Assembly: GCA_002355495.1 (NCBI GenBank)
Contig: AP017424.1
Location: 5,893,501 to 5,957,500 of the forward strand
Origin: Streptomyces laurentii
GTDB taxonomy: Bacteria > Actinomycetota > Actinomycetes > Streptomycetales > Streptomycetaceae
Direction: 5' to 3'
DNA length: 64,000 nucleotides
The notes under the pieces are model-generated. The model did not search any database. It had not been told where the DNA came from and saw only the letters and a list, made by a program, of their open reading frames with translations. The position numbers were made by a program, and so were the translations under genes. Position 1 is the first letter of the stretch, and every line of letters begins with the position of its first letter. Positions 48,413 to 55,865 of the stretch are shown here, one piece after another.

Positions 48413-48455
48413 CGTCCGGCCCCCCCCAGCCCCCGGCGGCGATTGCTGCCGTGTC

Positions 48456-49115
48456 CTACGCCGGCGCGCCCGCGTCCTCGCTCGTGAAGGCGCCCGCCTC
48501 GACCGCGGCCAGGACCGTGCGCGCCGCCTGGTCCGCGATGCGGGTGTCCACCGGCTCGCGCGTGACGAACAACCGCAGGAAGAGCGGCGCGGAGACCGCC
48601 CGCACCACCGCTCCCGCGTCCGTGCCCGCCGGAGCCTCGCCCCGGGCCACCGCCCGGTCGACGACGCACGCGCAGCGCCGGAAGCGCTCCGCGTAGAAGG
48701 CGTGCAGCGACTCGGCGGCCCGCGGGGACTGGAAGGCGGCGGCCACGAACGCCGTCGGCGCCGCGGCCAGCGCCGGATCGGCGAAGGAGTCGGCCACCTC
48801 GCGCGCCAGCGCGCGCAGATCCCCGGCGAGGCTGCCGGTGTCGGGAGCCGTCCACCGGTCCTCGCCCGCGAGGGCGAGCGCGTCGGCGACCATGCTCTCG
48901 ACGCCGCCCCAGCGCCGGTAGAGCGTCGTCTTGTGCACGCCCGAGTGCTCCGCCACGTATTCGACGGTGAGGGCCGGGTAGCCGTGCTCGGCCAGACCCG
49001 TCAGGACCGCGTCGCGGACCGCCGCGCGGGTACGGGCCGTGCGGCCGCCGGGGCGTCTGCTGCCGGGGGCGGGGCTGCTCGCGCCCCGCTCCGGAGGGCT
49101 CTGCGGATCGTTCAA
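48456..49115 (-). CDS. TetR/AcrR family transcriptional regulator
   Basis: 219 aa from TTG 49115 with GGGAG six bases upstream. N-terminal HTH: TRAAVRDAVLTGLAEHGYPA then TVEYVAEHSGVHKTTLYRRW, followed by a helical ligand-binding domain of about 150 residues. It is divergent from the ABC-F remnant, which was probably its regulated target (drug-inducible ribosome protection or efflux). The 95-bp gap contains GTTGCGTTA-type half sites. Confidence 0.92.
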   Translation of the reverse strand: MNDPQSPPERGASSPAPGSRRPGGRTARTRAAVRDAVLTGLAEHGYPALTVEYVAEHSGVHKTTLYRRWGGVESMVADALALAGEDRWTAPDTGSLAGDLRALAREVADSFADPALAAAPTAFVAAAFQSPRAAESLHAFYAERFRRCACVVDRAVARGEAPAGTDAGAVVRAVSAPLFLRLFVTREPVDTRIADQAARTVLAAVEAGAFTSEDAGAPA

Positions 49116-49126
49116 CTGCTACTCCC

Positions 49127-49184
49127 GTTGCGTTAGTGGCTTCGAGTCTGCCACACTCCGGGTAACGCGACAACAGTTGCGTTT
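49127..49184. promoter_or_regulatory. Candidate TetR operator half sites
   Basis: GTTGCGTTA (49127-49135), TAACGCGAC (49163-49171) and GTTGCGTTT (49176-49184) are related half sites. The last two form an imperfect palindrome AACGC...GCGTT, the usual TetR operator size; the first and second form a wider inverted repeat. They lie between the divergent TetR and ABC-F genes. Confidence 0.55.
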
Positions 49185-49210
49185 ATTCGTCCCTCGCCCA
49201 GGAGGCGCCC

Positions 49211-49626
49211 TTGCCCACGCAGATCTCGCTTCACGACGTGACCGTGACCCGCGGCGAACGGCTGCTGCTCGACCAGGTCTCGCTCACCGTGCGCCCCGGC
49301 GAGCGGATCGGGATCGTGGGGGAGAACGGCGCGGGCAAGTCCACCCTGCTGCGGATACTCGCCGGGCCGACCTCACCGTCCCGGTCGGCAGCCTCTCCGC
49401 GGGCCAGCGCCGCCGCCTCGCCCTCGCGCGCCTGCTCACCCGCCCCGCCGACCTGCTGCTGCTTGACGAGCCCGCGAACCACCTGGCCCTCGGTCTCGTC
49501 GAGGAGCTGGAGCAGGCCCTGGAGCAGTGGGAAGGAGCCGTGGTCGTCGTGTCCCACGACCGCGAACTGCGCCGCCGGTTCACCGGCCGGATACGGCGCA
49601 TGGACGGCGGACGCCTGGCCGACTGA
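49211..49626 (+). pseudogene. ABC-F ATPase remnant with large internal deletion
   Basis: The start (MPTQISLHDVTVTRGERLLL, Walker A GENGAGKSTLLRILAG) is the first ABC domain of an ABC-F protein. At about 49365-49372 the sequence jumps, with a frame change, to DLTVPVGSLSAGQRRRLALA, DLLLLDEPANHLALGLVEEL and VVVVSHDREL. These are the signature, Walker B and H-loop of the second ABC domain. Roughly 380-400 codons, including the interdomain linker, are missing relative to the usual 530 aa. ABC-F proteins displace ribosome-targeting antibiotics. This copy cannot be functional. Confidence 0.8.
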
Positions 49627-49659
49627 GCCTGCCGCCGGGACACCGCCTAGGGTCGAGAC

Positions 49660-50319
49660 ATGGCACGACCGCGGCGCATCGTTCTCGTACGGCACGGAGA
49701 GTCCGAGGGCAATGTCGATGACACGGTGTACGAACGGGAGCCCGACCACGCGCTCGGGCTCACCGAGACGGGACGGCGCCAGGCGGCGGAGACGGGGGAG
49801 CGGCTGCGGGAACTGTTCGGCGACGAGCGGGTCAGTGTCTACGTCTCGCCCTACCGCCGCACCCACGACACGCTGCGCGCCTTCCGGCTCGACCCGGACC
49901 GGATACGCGTCCGGGAGGAACCCCGGCTGCGTGAGCAGGACTGGGGCAACTGGCAGGAGAGGGACGACGTACGCCTCCAGAAGGAGTACCGGGACGCCTA
50001 CGGTCACTTCTTCTACCGCTTCGCCCAGGGGGAATCCGGCGCCGATGTGTACGACCGGGTCGGGGCGTTCCTGGAGAGCCTCTACCGCAGTTTCGAGGCG
50101 CCCGACCACCCGCCCAACGTCCTGATCGTCACCCATGGGCTGACCATGCGGTTGTTCTGCATGCGCTGGTTCCACTGGACGGTCGCCGACTTCGAGTCGC
50201 TGTCCAACCCGGGCAACGCGGAGACCCGGACCCTCCTGCTCGGCGAGGACGGAAAATACCGGCTCGACCGGCCGTTCGAACGTTGGCGAGTTCCGGAATC
50301 GTACGGTCCCACCGGATAG
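49660..50319 (+). CDS. Histidine phosphatase family protein
   Basis: 219 aa. Catalytic phosphohistidine motif IVLVRHGESEGN near residues 6-17, Arg in VSPYRRTHDTLRA, and the second His in LIVTHGLTMRLF. Phosphoglycerate-mutase-like fold, cytoplasmic. The substrate is unknown. The ADP-ribosylglycohydrolase gene follows after 12 bp, so the two are probably one transcript. Confidence 0.92.
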   Translation: MARPRRIVLVRHGESEGNVDDTVYEREPDHALGLTETGRRQAAETGERLRELFGDERVSVYVSPYRRTHDTLRAFRLDPDRIRVREEPRLREQDWGNWQERDDVRLQKEYRDAYGHFFYRFAQGESGADVYDRVGAFLESLYRSFEAPDHPPNVLIVTHGLTMRLFCMRWFHWTVADFESLSNPGNAETRTLLLGEDGKYRLDRPFERWRVPESYGPTG

Positions 50320-50331
50320 AGTTGCTGAGCG

Positions 50332-51243
50332 ATGACCGCTGATTCCTCATTCGACCGGCGCTTCGACCGCGCCCTGGCCAGTCTGCGCGGACTGGCCGTG
50401 GGAGACGCCCTCGGCTCCCAGTACTTCGTCCCCGGCACCTACGCCCTCCTGAAGCGGCGAGAGACACCGGCCGGCCCCTGGCAGTGGACCGACGACACCG
50501 AGATGGCCTGTTCCGTCGTCGCCGTCCTGGCCGGCCACGGCCGCGTCGACCAGGACGCCCTCGCGTCGTCCTTCGCCCACCACCACGACTTCGACCGCGG
50601 CTACGGCCCCGCCGTCAACCGCATGCTCCGGCTCATCCGCGAGGGAGGGGACTGGCGCCGGCTCGCCGCGGAGCTCTTCGACGGCCAGGGCTCCTGGGGC
50701 AACGGCGCCGCCATGCGGATCGCCCCGCTCGGCGCCTGGTACGCCGACGACCCGGAGCAGGCGACCCACCAGGCCGAGATCTCCGCGTACGTCACGCACC
50801 AGCATCGCGAGGCGGTGGCCGGGACGATGGCCGTCGCCGCGGCCGCGGCGCTCGTCGCGAACCCCGCCGGCCCGCCCACGCCCGAGGCGCTGCTCGACGG
50901 CGTCGTCGCGCTGGTTCCGCGCAGCGCCGTGGGAGCCGGACTGCGCCGGGCCCGCGACATGCTCGACTACGGCGACGCCGGAACGGTCGCGGCGGTCCTC
51001 GGCAGCGGCCGGCGGACCAGCGCCCACGACACCGTGCCGTTCGCGCTGTGGTCGGCGGCCCGGGCGCTCGGCGACTTCGAGCGGATGTTCTGGACCACGG
51101 CGTCGGTCGGCGGTGACGTCGACACCACCTGCGCCATCGCGGGCGGTGTCGTGGCCGCGAGCCCGGCCGGCACCCCGCCGGCCGCATGGCTGGAACAGAC
51201 CGAGGACCTGCCGGCCTGGGTCCCCACGGCGGCCCGCTCTTAG
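50332..51243 (+). CDS. ADP-ribosylglycohydrolase family protein
   Basis: 303 aa. DraG-like fold with metal-binding motifs SLRGLAVGDALGSQYF, QWTDDTEMA and VGGDVDTTCAIAGG. Such enzymes remove ADP-ribose from proteins, nucleic acids or small molecules using two Mg/Mn ions. No nitrogenase or ADP-ribosyltransferase lies nearby. Co-directional with the phosphatase (12-bp gap) and convergent with the MFS gene (20-bp gap between stops). Confidence 0.93.
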   Translation: MTADSSFDRRFDRALASLRGLAVGDALGSQYFVPGTYALLKRRETPAGPWQWTDDTEMACSVVAVLAGHGRVDQDALASSFAHHHDFDRGYGPAVNRMLRLIREGGDWRRLAAELFDGQGSWGNGAAMRIAPLGAWYADDPEQATHQAEISAYVTHQHREAVAGTMAVAAAAALVANPAGPPTPEALLDGVVALVPRSAVGAGLRRARDMLDYGDAGTVAAVLGSGRRTSAHDTVPFALWSAARALGDFERMFWTTASVGGDVDTTCAIAGGVVAASPAGTPPAAWLEQTEDLPAWVPTAARS

Positions 51244-51263
51244 GTGACGGCGCGTCGGCCCGG

Positions 51264-52817
51264 TCAGGCGGCCGGGCCGGCCGCCTCCGCCTTCCCACGT
51301 AGGGCCGCCAGGTCGCTCTTGCGCACCCGGATCACCAGCGTGGCCGTGCCGAGCGCGACCAGCGCCATGACCACGGCGCCGGTGAACGCGCTGGAGATCC
51401 CCGCCGTCAGCACCTCGTGGGACCAGGGTGCGGGGAGCCGGCTCTCCTGCGCGAACGCTTCCTTCTGCGCGGGCGTCGCGTGCGTGAGGAAGTCCGGCGT
51501 CTGCTGCTTCGCCTCGGTCGCGCTCGCCGCGCCGAAGACCGTGACGAGGATCGACAGGCCGAGTGAACCGCCCACCTGTTCCATGGCGTTGAGCAGCCCC
51601 GAGGCGGCACCCGCCTCGTGCGGGGCGATGCCGGAGACGGCGGTGAGGGTGAGCGTCACGAAGTTGAGGCCCATGCCGAAGCCGAAGACGATCATTGGGC
51701 CGAGGACCCCGGCCACGTACGACGTGTCAGGGGTGAGGAAGCTCAGCCAGAGAAGGCCCGAGCCGGTGATCGCCGTGCCGGCCATCAGGAACGGCTTCGG
51801 GCCGAACAGGGGGAGGACTCGCTGGGCGAGCCCCGACCCCACGCCGATGGCCAGGGTGACCGGCAGGAACGCGACCCCGGCGCGGATCGGGCTGAAGCCG
51901 AGCACGTCCTGGAGGAACAGGACGATGAAGAAGAACATGCCCAGCATCGCGGCGGCCAGGCTGAGCATGATCACGTAGGTGCCCGCGCGGTTGCGGTCGG
52001 CGAACAGCCGCAGCGGGGTGATGGGTTCACGGGCCCGTGACTCGACGACGGCGAACGCGGAGAGCAGGAACACGGCGGAGACGAACGCCCCGAGCGTGAG
52101 GGCATCCGTCCAGCCCGCCTCCGCGGCACGGATGAACCCGTACACGAGCGCGGCCATGCCGAGCGTGGACGTGAACGCGCCGGCCAGGTCGAAGCGGCCC
52201 GGATGCCGCGCCGACTCCGGGATGAAACGCGGCGTCAGGAAGGCGATGACCAGGCCGATCGGCACGTTCACGAACAGCACCCAGCGCCAGTCGAGCCATT
52301 CGGTGAGCATGCCGCCGGCCAGCAGTCCGACGGCGCCGCCGCCGGCCGAGACCGCCGCGTAGACGCCGAACGCCCGGTTGCGGGCCGGGCCTTCGGGAAA
52401 CGTCGTGGTGATCAGGGCGAGCGCGGTCGGCGAGGCGATCGCGCCCCCGACGCCCTGGAGGGCGCGTGCGGCCAGCAGTTGCCACGGTTCCTGCGCGAAT
52501 CCGCCGAGCAGGGAGCTGAAGGTGAAGACGAGGATGCCGATCAGGAACATCCGGCGACGGCCGAGGATGTCGCCCGCACGGCCGCCGAGCAGCAGCAGAC
52601 CGCCGAAGGTGAGGGTGTAGGCGCTCAGCACCCACGACAGACTCGTGGTGGAGAAGTCGAGTGCGTCCTGGATGTGGGGAAGCGCGATGTTCACGATCGT
52701 CGCGTCCAGGATCACCATCAACTGGCACGCGGCGATGACGGCGAGGGCGACGCCCGGCCGGTCCCGATGGCGCATACGACCCGGAGGCGTACGGGTGTTC
52801 GTCCGAGTCGTTGTCAC
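51264..52817 (-). CDS. MFS multidrug efflux transporter (DHA2/EmrB-QacA type)
   Basis: 517 aa, 14 predicted membrane helices. Motif A LLLGGRAGDILGRRRMFLIG after helix 2, the N-terminal LMVILDATIVNIALPHIQ characteristic of the DHA2 family, and motif C-like VGLLAGGMLTEWLDWRWVLF. It exports drugs by proton antiport. The GTG start at 52817 is used; ATG at 52775 (MRHRDRPGV) is possible. A perfect inverted repeat 41-55 bp upstream suggests repression by an unlinked regulator. Confidence 0.92.
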   Translation of the reverse strand: MTTTRTNTRTPPGRMRHRDRPGVALAVIAACQLMVILDATIVNIALPHIQDALDFSTTSLSWVLSAYTLTFGGLLLLGGRAGDILGRRRMFLIGILVFTFSSLLGGFAQEPWQLLAARALQGVGGAIASPTALALITTTFPEGPARNRAFGVYAAVSAGGGAVGLLAGGMLTEWLDWRWVLFVNVPIGLVIAFLTPRFIPESARHPGRFDLAGAFTSTLGMAALVYGFIRAAEAGWTDALTLGAFVSAVFLLSAFAVVESRAREPITPLRLFADRNRAGTYVIMLSLAAAMLGMFFFIVLFLQDVLGFSPIRAGVAFLPVTLAIGVGSGLAQRVLPLFGPKPFLMAGTAITGSGLLWLSFLTPDTSYVAGVLGPMIVFGFGMGLNFVTLTLTAVSGIAPHEAGAASGLLNAMEQVGGSLGLSILVTVFGAASATEAKQQTPDFLTHATPAQKEAFAQESRLPAPWSHEVLTAGISSAFTGAVVMALVALGTATLVIRVRKSDLAALRGKAEAAGPAA

Positions 52818-53409
52818 GGTGCAGCCCCCACGAAAAATGCGGTGAAGTGCCCCGTTGACCGTGTTTCACGGTAGTGAGTCCCCTTCGGGGCACGCAAGCG
52901 TTCACCGCCTGCCGGTACGGACGTGTCGCCCCGCTTCGAGCGGCGGCCACACAGGGAGGCGCGAGGTCATTCCCACCCCGACGCGCCCGGCAGTCGGAGC
53001 GGCGCGACACGGTGCGGTGAGATTCACGAATGCGACGAATGGCCCGCTCCGCGTCTCCGTGAGGTGATCGTCGCTGGGTCGACCGTTCCCTTCGGGCTCT
53101 TCTCCCGTGCCGTAGGCGCTATGGGGAACACGTCGGCGAGGGAGCCGCCCACGATGCGACCCGGGCGGTCGCGATGCCGAGCGCGGCACTGTGCGGGAGC
53201 GAAGAAGATCGGAGCGTGATCGGTGAGGCGATCGACGGGGCCGTGACGCCCGCATCACGGGGGCGGCCGAGCGGCCGAGCGGTGCCGTTTCCCGCCCCGC
53301 CGGGCGGGCGGTCCCGGCGCCGTCGCGAGCGGGTTTCGGACGGACCTGACGGACCACGGGGAATCCGGGTACCGAGCCGGGTACCTCTCGGCGTAACCTG
53401 TCAGGCGCC
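52818..53409. other. 592-bp intergenic region, no gene supported
   Basis: Between the divergent MFS and rnhB genes. Apart from the inverted repeat near the MFS start I see no gene: reading frames here are rich in Arg/Ser/Pro without codon bias. The lower and uneven GC at 53030-53230 suggests a degraded gene or transferred DNA, but nothing recognisable remains. Confidence 0.4.
52858..52872. promoter_or_regulatory. Perfect inverted repeat upstream of the MFS gene
   Basis: ACCGTG-TTT-CACGGT is a perfect 6+3+6 palindrome 41 bp upstream of the MFS start. A further half site TCACGGT lies at 52814-52820 overlapping the start. This is typical of a TetR- or MarR-type operator; no such regulator is adjacent. 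Confidence 0.5.
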
Positions 53410-54114
53410 ATGCCGTACGAACCACCCACCCACAGCGTCGAACGCTCGATCCGGGCCACCACCGGCGCCAAGATCATCGCCGGGGTCGACGAGGTCGGAC
53501 GCGGGGCCTGGGCCGGTCCCGTCACGGTGTGCGCCGCCGTCACCGGCCTGCGCCGCCCGCCCGACGGGCTCACCGACTCCAAGCTGCTCACCCCCAAGCG
53601 CCGTACCGAACTCGCCGCCACACTCGAGGGGTGGGTCACCGCGTACGCGCTCGGTGACGCCTCGCCCGCCGAGATCGACGAGCTCGGGATGACCGCCGCC
53701 CTCCGGCTGGCGGCCGTCCGCGCCCTGGAGGGGCTGCCGGTCCGTCCCGACGCCGTGATCCTGGACGGCAAGCACGACTACCTCGGCAGTCCCTGGCAGG
53801 TGCGGACGGTGATCAAGGGCGACCAGTCCTGCGTCGCCGTCGCCGCCGCCTCCGTGATCGCCAAGGTCCGCCGTGACACGCTGATGGCCGAGCTGGAGCC
53901 CGAGCAGTACGCCGCGTACGCCTTCGGAGCCAACGCGGGCTACCCTTCCCCGGTCCACAAGGCGGCGCTGGAGGAGTTCGGGCCCACCCCGTACCACCGG
54001 CTCTCCTGGGCGTACCTCGACGCGATGCCCCGCTGGCGGCATCTCAAGAAGGTCCGCCTCTCCGCCGAGGCCGCCGCACTGGAAAGCGGGGGCCAGCTCG
54101 GCTTCGACTTCTGA
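53410..54114 (+). CDS. rnhB: Ribonuclease HII
   Basis: 234 aa. Catalytic acidic residues in IIAGVDEVGRGAWAGPV (Asp and Glu), VILDGKHDYL (Asp) and the later Asp region, with DSKLLTPKRR. It cleaves RNA in RNA-DNA hybrids, including single ribonucleotides misincorporated in DNA. That pairs functionally with the dinG and nrdJ genes of this window. Normal length for the family. Confidence 0.97.
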   Translation: MPYEPPTHSVERSIRATTGAKIIAGVDEVGRGAWAGPVTVCAAVTGLRRPPDGLTDSKLLTPKRRTELAATLEGWVTAYALGDASPAEIDELGMTAALRLAAVRALEGLPVRPDAVILDGKHDYLGSPWQVRTVIKGDQSCVAVAAASVIAKVRRDTLMAELEPEQYAAYAFGANAGYPSPVHKAALEEFGPTPYHRLSWAYLDAMPRWRHLKKVRLSAEAAALESGGQLGFDF

Positions 54115-54283
54115 CGTCCGGCCCCCACGGCCGGCCACCTGTACTTCCGGCCCCTGAAACGGGGATCCGCCGGCGGACACCCCACCCGGGGAGCCGACCG
54201 GAAGACCTCATTCCACCGGGTCGGGGCGCCTGTGCGCCCACCCGCCGGAGCCCCACGCGACGGCGTTTGATAGACATCCACCC

Positions 54284-54901
54284 ATGCCTCTCACCCCCGA
54301 GGAGCCTCAGATTCACGAGAGCGCCCAGGGTCCCCGCGCGGCCGCGTCCGCCGGCCGTCCCGTGCCGACCCCCCGACCCGTTCCCGGCCCGCGTACCGCG
54401 GCCACGCCCCGTCCCGGGCGACCTGTCCCCGGCCCTGCCCGGCCCGCGCCCCCGGCGGCCTCCGGAACCCGGACCGACGCCCCGGCGGAGAATCGTTCCG
54501 ACCAGCGCGGCGAACCGCAGATCCAGCTGATACCGGCGCCCGTCGACGGAGCGCTCGACGCCGCCGAGGAAGCGGTGGACCTGCTGCTCGAGACCGGCCG
54601 CGCCCCCGGCGACGTGCTGGTGCTCACCACCGGCGAGCCGCACCCCTGGGCAGCGCACGAGCTGTCCTTCGGTGAGGACGCCTACTGGGCGCAGCAGGAC
54701 ACCCGCGAGGACGTGTTCTTCGCGGACGCCGCCTCCGCCGCCCGCGCCGCCACCCGTCCCGTGGTCGTCGTCGCCGTCAACGGCGGCTCCGACGAGGCCG
54801 TCGCGAGCCGGCTGCCCGAGGCGATGGGCCGGGCCTCCGCCCTGCTGATCGTCTGCGGTGACGCGCAGCGCGTGGGCGCCGTGCTCGGCGCCGGCGTCTG
54901 A
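54284..54901 (+). CDS. Hypothetical protein with Pro/Arg-rich N-terminus
   Basis: 205 aa. The first 75 residues are a disordered Pro/Ala/Arg region. A compact alpha/beta domain follows: DAAEEAVDLLLETGRAPGDVLVLTTGEPHPW, EDAYWAQQDTREDVFFADAA, RPVVVVAVNGGSDE, ASALLIVCGD. The peptide EPQI occurs in both the N-terminus (EEPQIHE) and just before the domain (GEPQIQLIP). From memory it is conserved downstream of rnhB in Streptomyces. It resembles nucleotide-binding or helicase-associated fragments but no family is assigned. Confidence 0.75.
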   Translation: MPLTPEEPQIHESAQGPRAAASAGRPVPTPRPVPGPRTAATPRPGRPVPGPARPAPPAASGTRTDAPAENRSDQRGEPQIQLIPAPVDGALDAAEEAVDLLLETGRAPGDVLVLTTGEPHPWAAHELSFGEDAYWAQQDTREDVFFADAASAARAATRPVVVVAVNGGSDEAVASRLPEAMGRASALLIVCGDAQRVGAVLGAGV

Positions 54902-54906
54902 CCCCG

Positions 54907-54951
54907 CCCGTCCACCGTCCCGGCCGTCCTCGTGGCGGCCGGGCGGACGGG
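54907..54951. terminator. Hairpin terminator between convergent genes
   Basis: CCCGTCC at 54907-54913 with GGACGGG at 54945-54951, and CCCGGCCG at 54919-54926 with CGGCCGGG at 54936-54943, form a two-part stem around a 9-nt loop just after the upstream stop at 54901. Confidence 0.6.
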
Positions 54952-55020
54952 CCGTGTCTCCCGGCTCCCGCGAACTCTCCGTGCCGAGTGGCACCCCTGG
55001 GGCGGTGGCCGGAGGGTCGC

Positions 55021-55647
55021 TCAGCGTGCGGCGGCCCGCCGCAGCGGTTCGGACGCCCCGCTCGCGATCCGCGGCGACGGCAGTTCGAACGCGCCGCTCT
55101 CACCCAGGGGCACCGGGCGTGAGCCGAGGTCGGGCCGGCGCCCGCCCCGTCCCTCGCCGACCACCTGCCAGCCCGACCGGGTGAGCGTGATGTACGCGCC
55201 GCAGCGCAGCCCGTGGAGCGTACAGGCGTCCCGCAGCCCCCACATCCAGGCCCCGTCCTCCTCGGTCCAGCGCTCGTCGCCCTCGCGGCAGTAGAGCAGC
55301 ACCGCCGTCCGCACCGGAGTGCGACGCCGCAGATCGTGCGGGATCACCTGGCGCAGATGGGCCAGGAGAGCGTTGCGGAACTCCCAGCCGTCCGCGGGCG
55401 TGGACCGGCGGACGAAGGAAGCGCTGGCGGCGATCCGTTCCTCGTGATCGAGTACGGCCACCACCGCCGTCGACGGCGTGGGGAGATGGCGGGAGTGCAA
55501 CCCGGTGACCACTTCACGCGGGTTGCGCAACAGCGGAATCCCCGCACCGGCCCACTCGGCCGGTTCGAGGGTCCGCGCGAGACGACTGGCCGACCCGGAC
55601 GGGGAGCCGGCCGGAGCCGCCGAGGACGGAACGAATCCGAAGGTCAC
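55021..55647 (-). CDS. Hypothetical protein (DUF4192-associated type context)
   Basis: 208 aa from GTG 55647, with GGGAGG just upstream. Sequence includes AEWAGAGIPLLRNPREVVTG, LHSRHLPTPSTAVVAVLDHE, FRNALLAHLRQVIPHDLRRR, VRTAVLLYCREGDERWTEED and LRCGAYITLTRSGWQVVGEG. The beta-rich middle is compatible with a cytoplasmic enzyme-like or sensor domain. I do not recognise the family. From memory it is syntenic in Streptomyces between rnhB and recQ. Confidence 0.7.
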   Translation of the reverse strand: MTFGFVPSSAAPAGSPSGSASRLARTLEPAEWAGAGIPLLRNPREVVTGLHSRHLPTPSTAVVAVLDHEERIAASASFVRRSTPADGWEFRNALLAHLRQVIPHDLRRRTPVRTAVLLYCREGDERWTEEDGAWMWGLRDACTLHGLRCGAYITLTRSGWQVVGEGRGGRRPDLGSRPVPLGESGAFELPSPRIASGASEPLRRAAAR

Positions 55648-55865
55648 GATCCTCCCTTCGGATGTGCGTCGCCCGCGTCGCGGGCAGGGACGGGGCGAGG
55701 GCGCACCACGACACGGTCCAGTGGACCGCTGAGACGTCGTGCGGGGTGGATGGCCAATTCTTCCTGGCGTGTGCGCGGGCGGCAACGAGCAATTGGCCAC
55801 GCCGACCGGAATGAACCGGTATGACGGTCATATCCCTGCCCGTCACACCCGGTTCGCTCCCCGTT

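Noticed and set aside
52855..53771. Reading frames on both strands in the MFS-rnhB gap
   Set aside because: Arg/Ser/Pro-rich, no codon bias, no recognised domain, and overlapping rnhB on the opposite strand.
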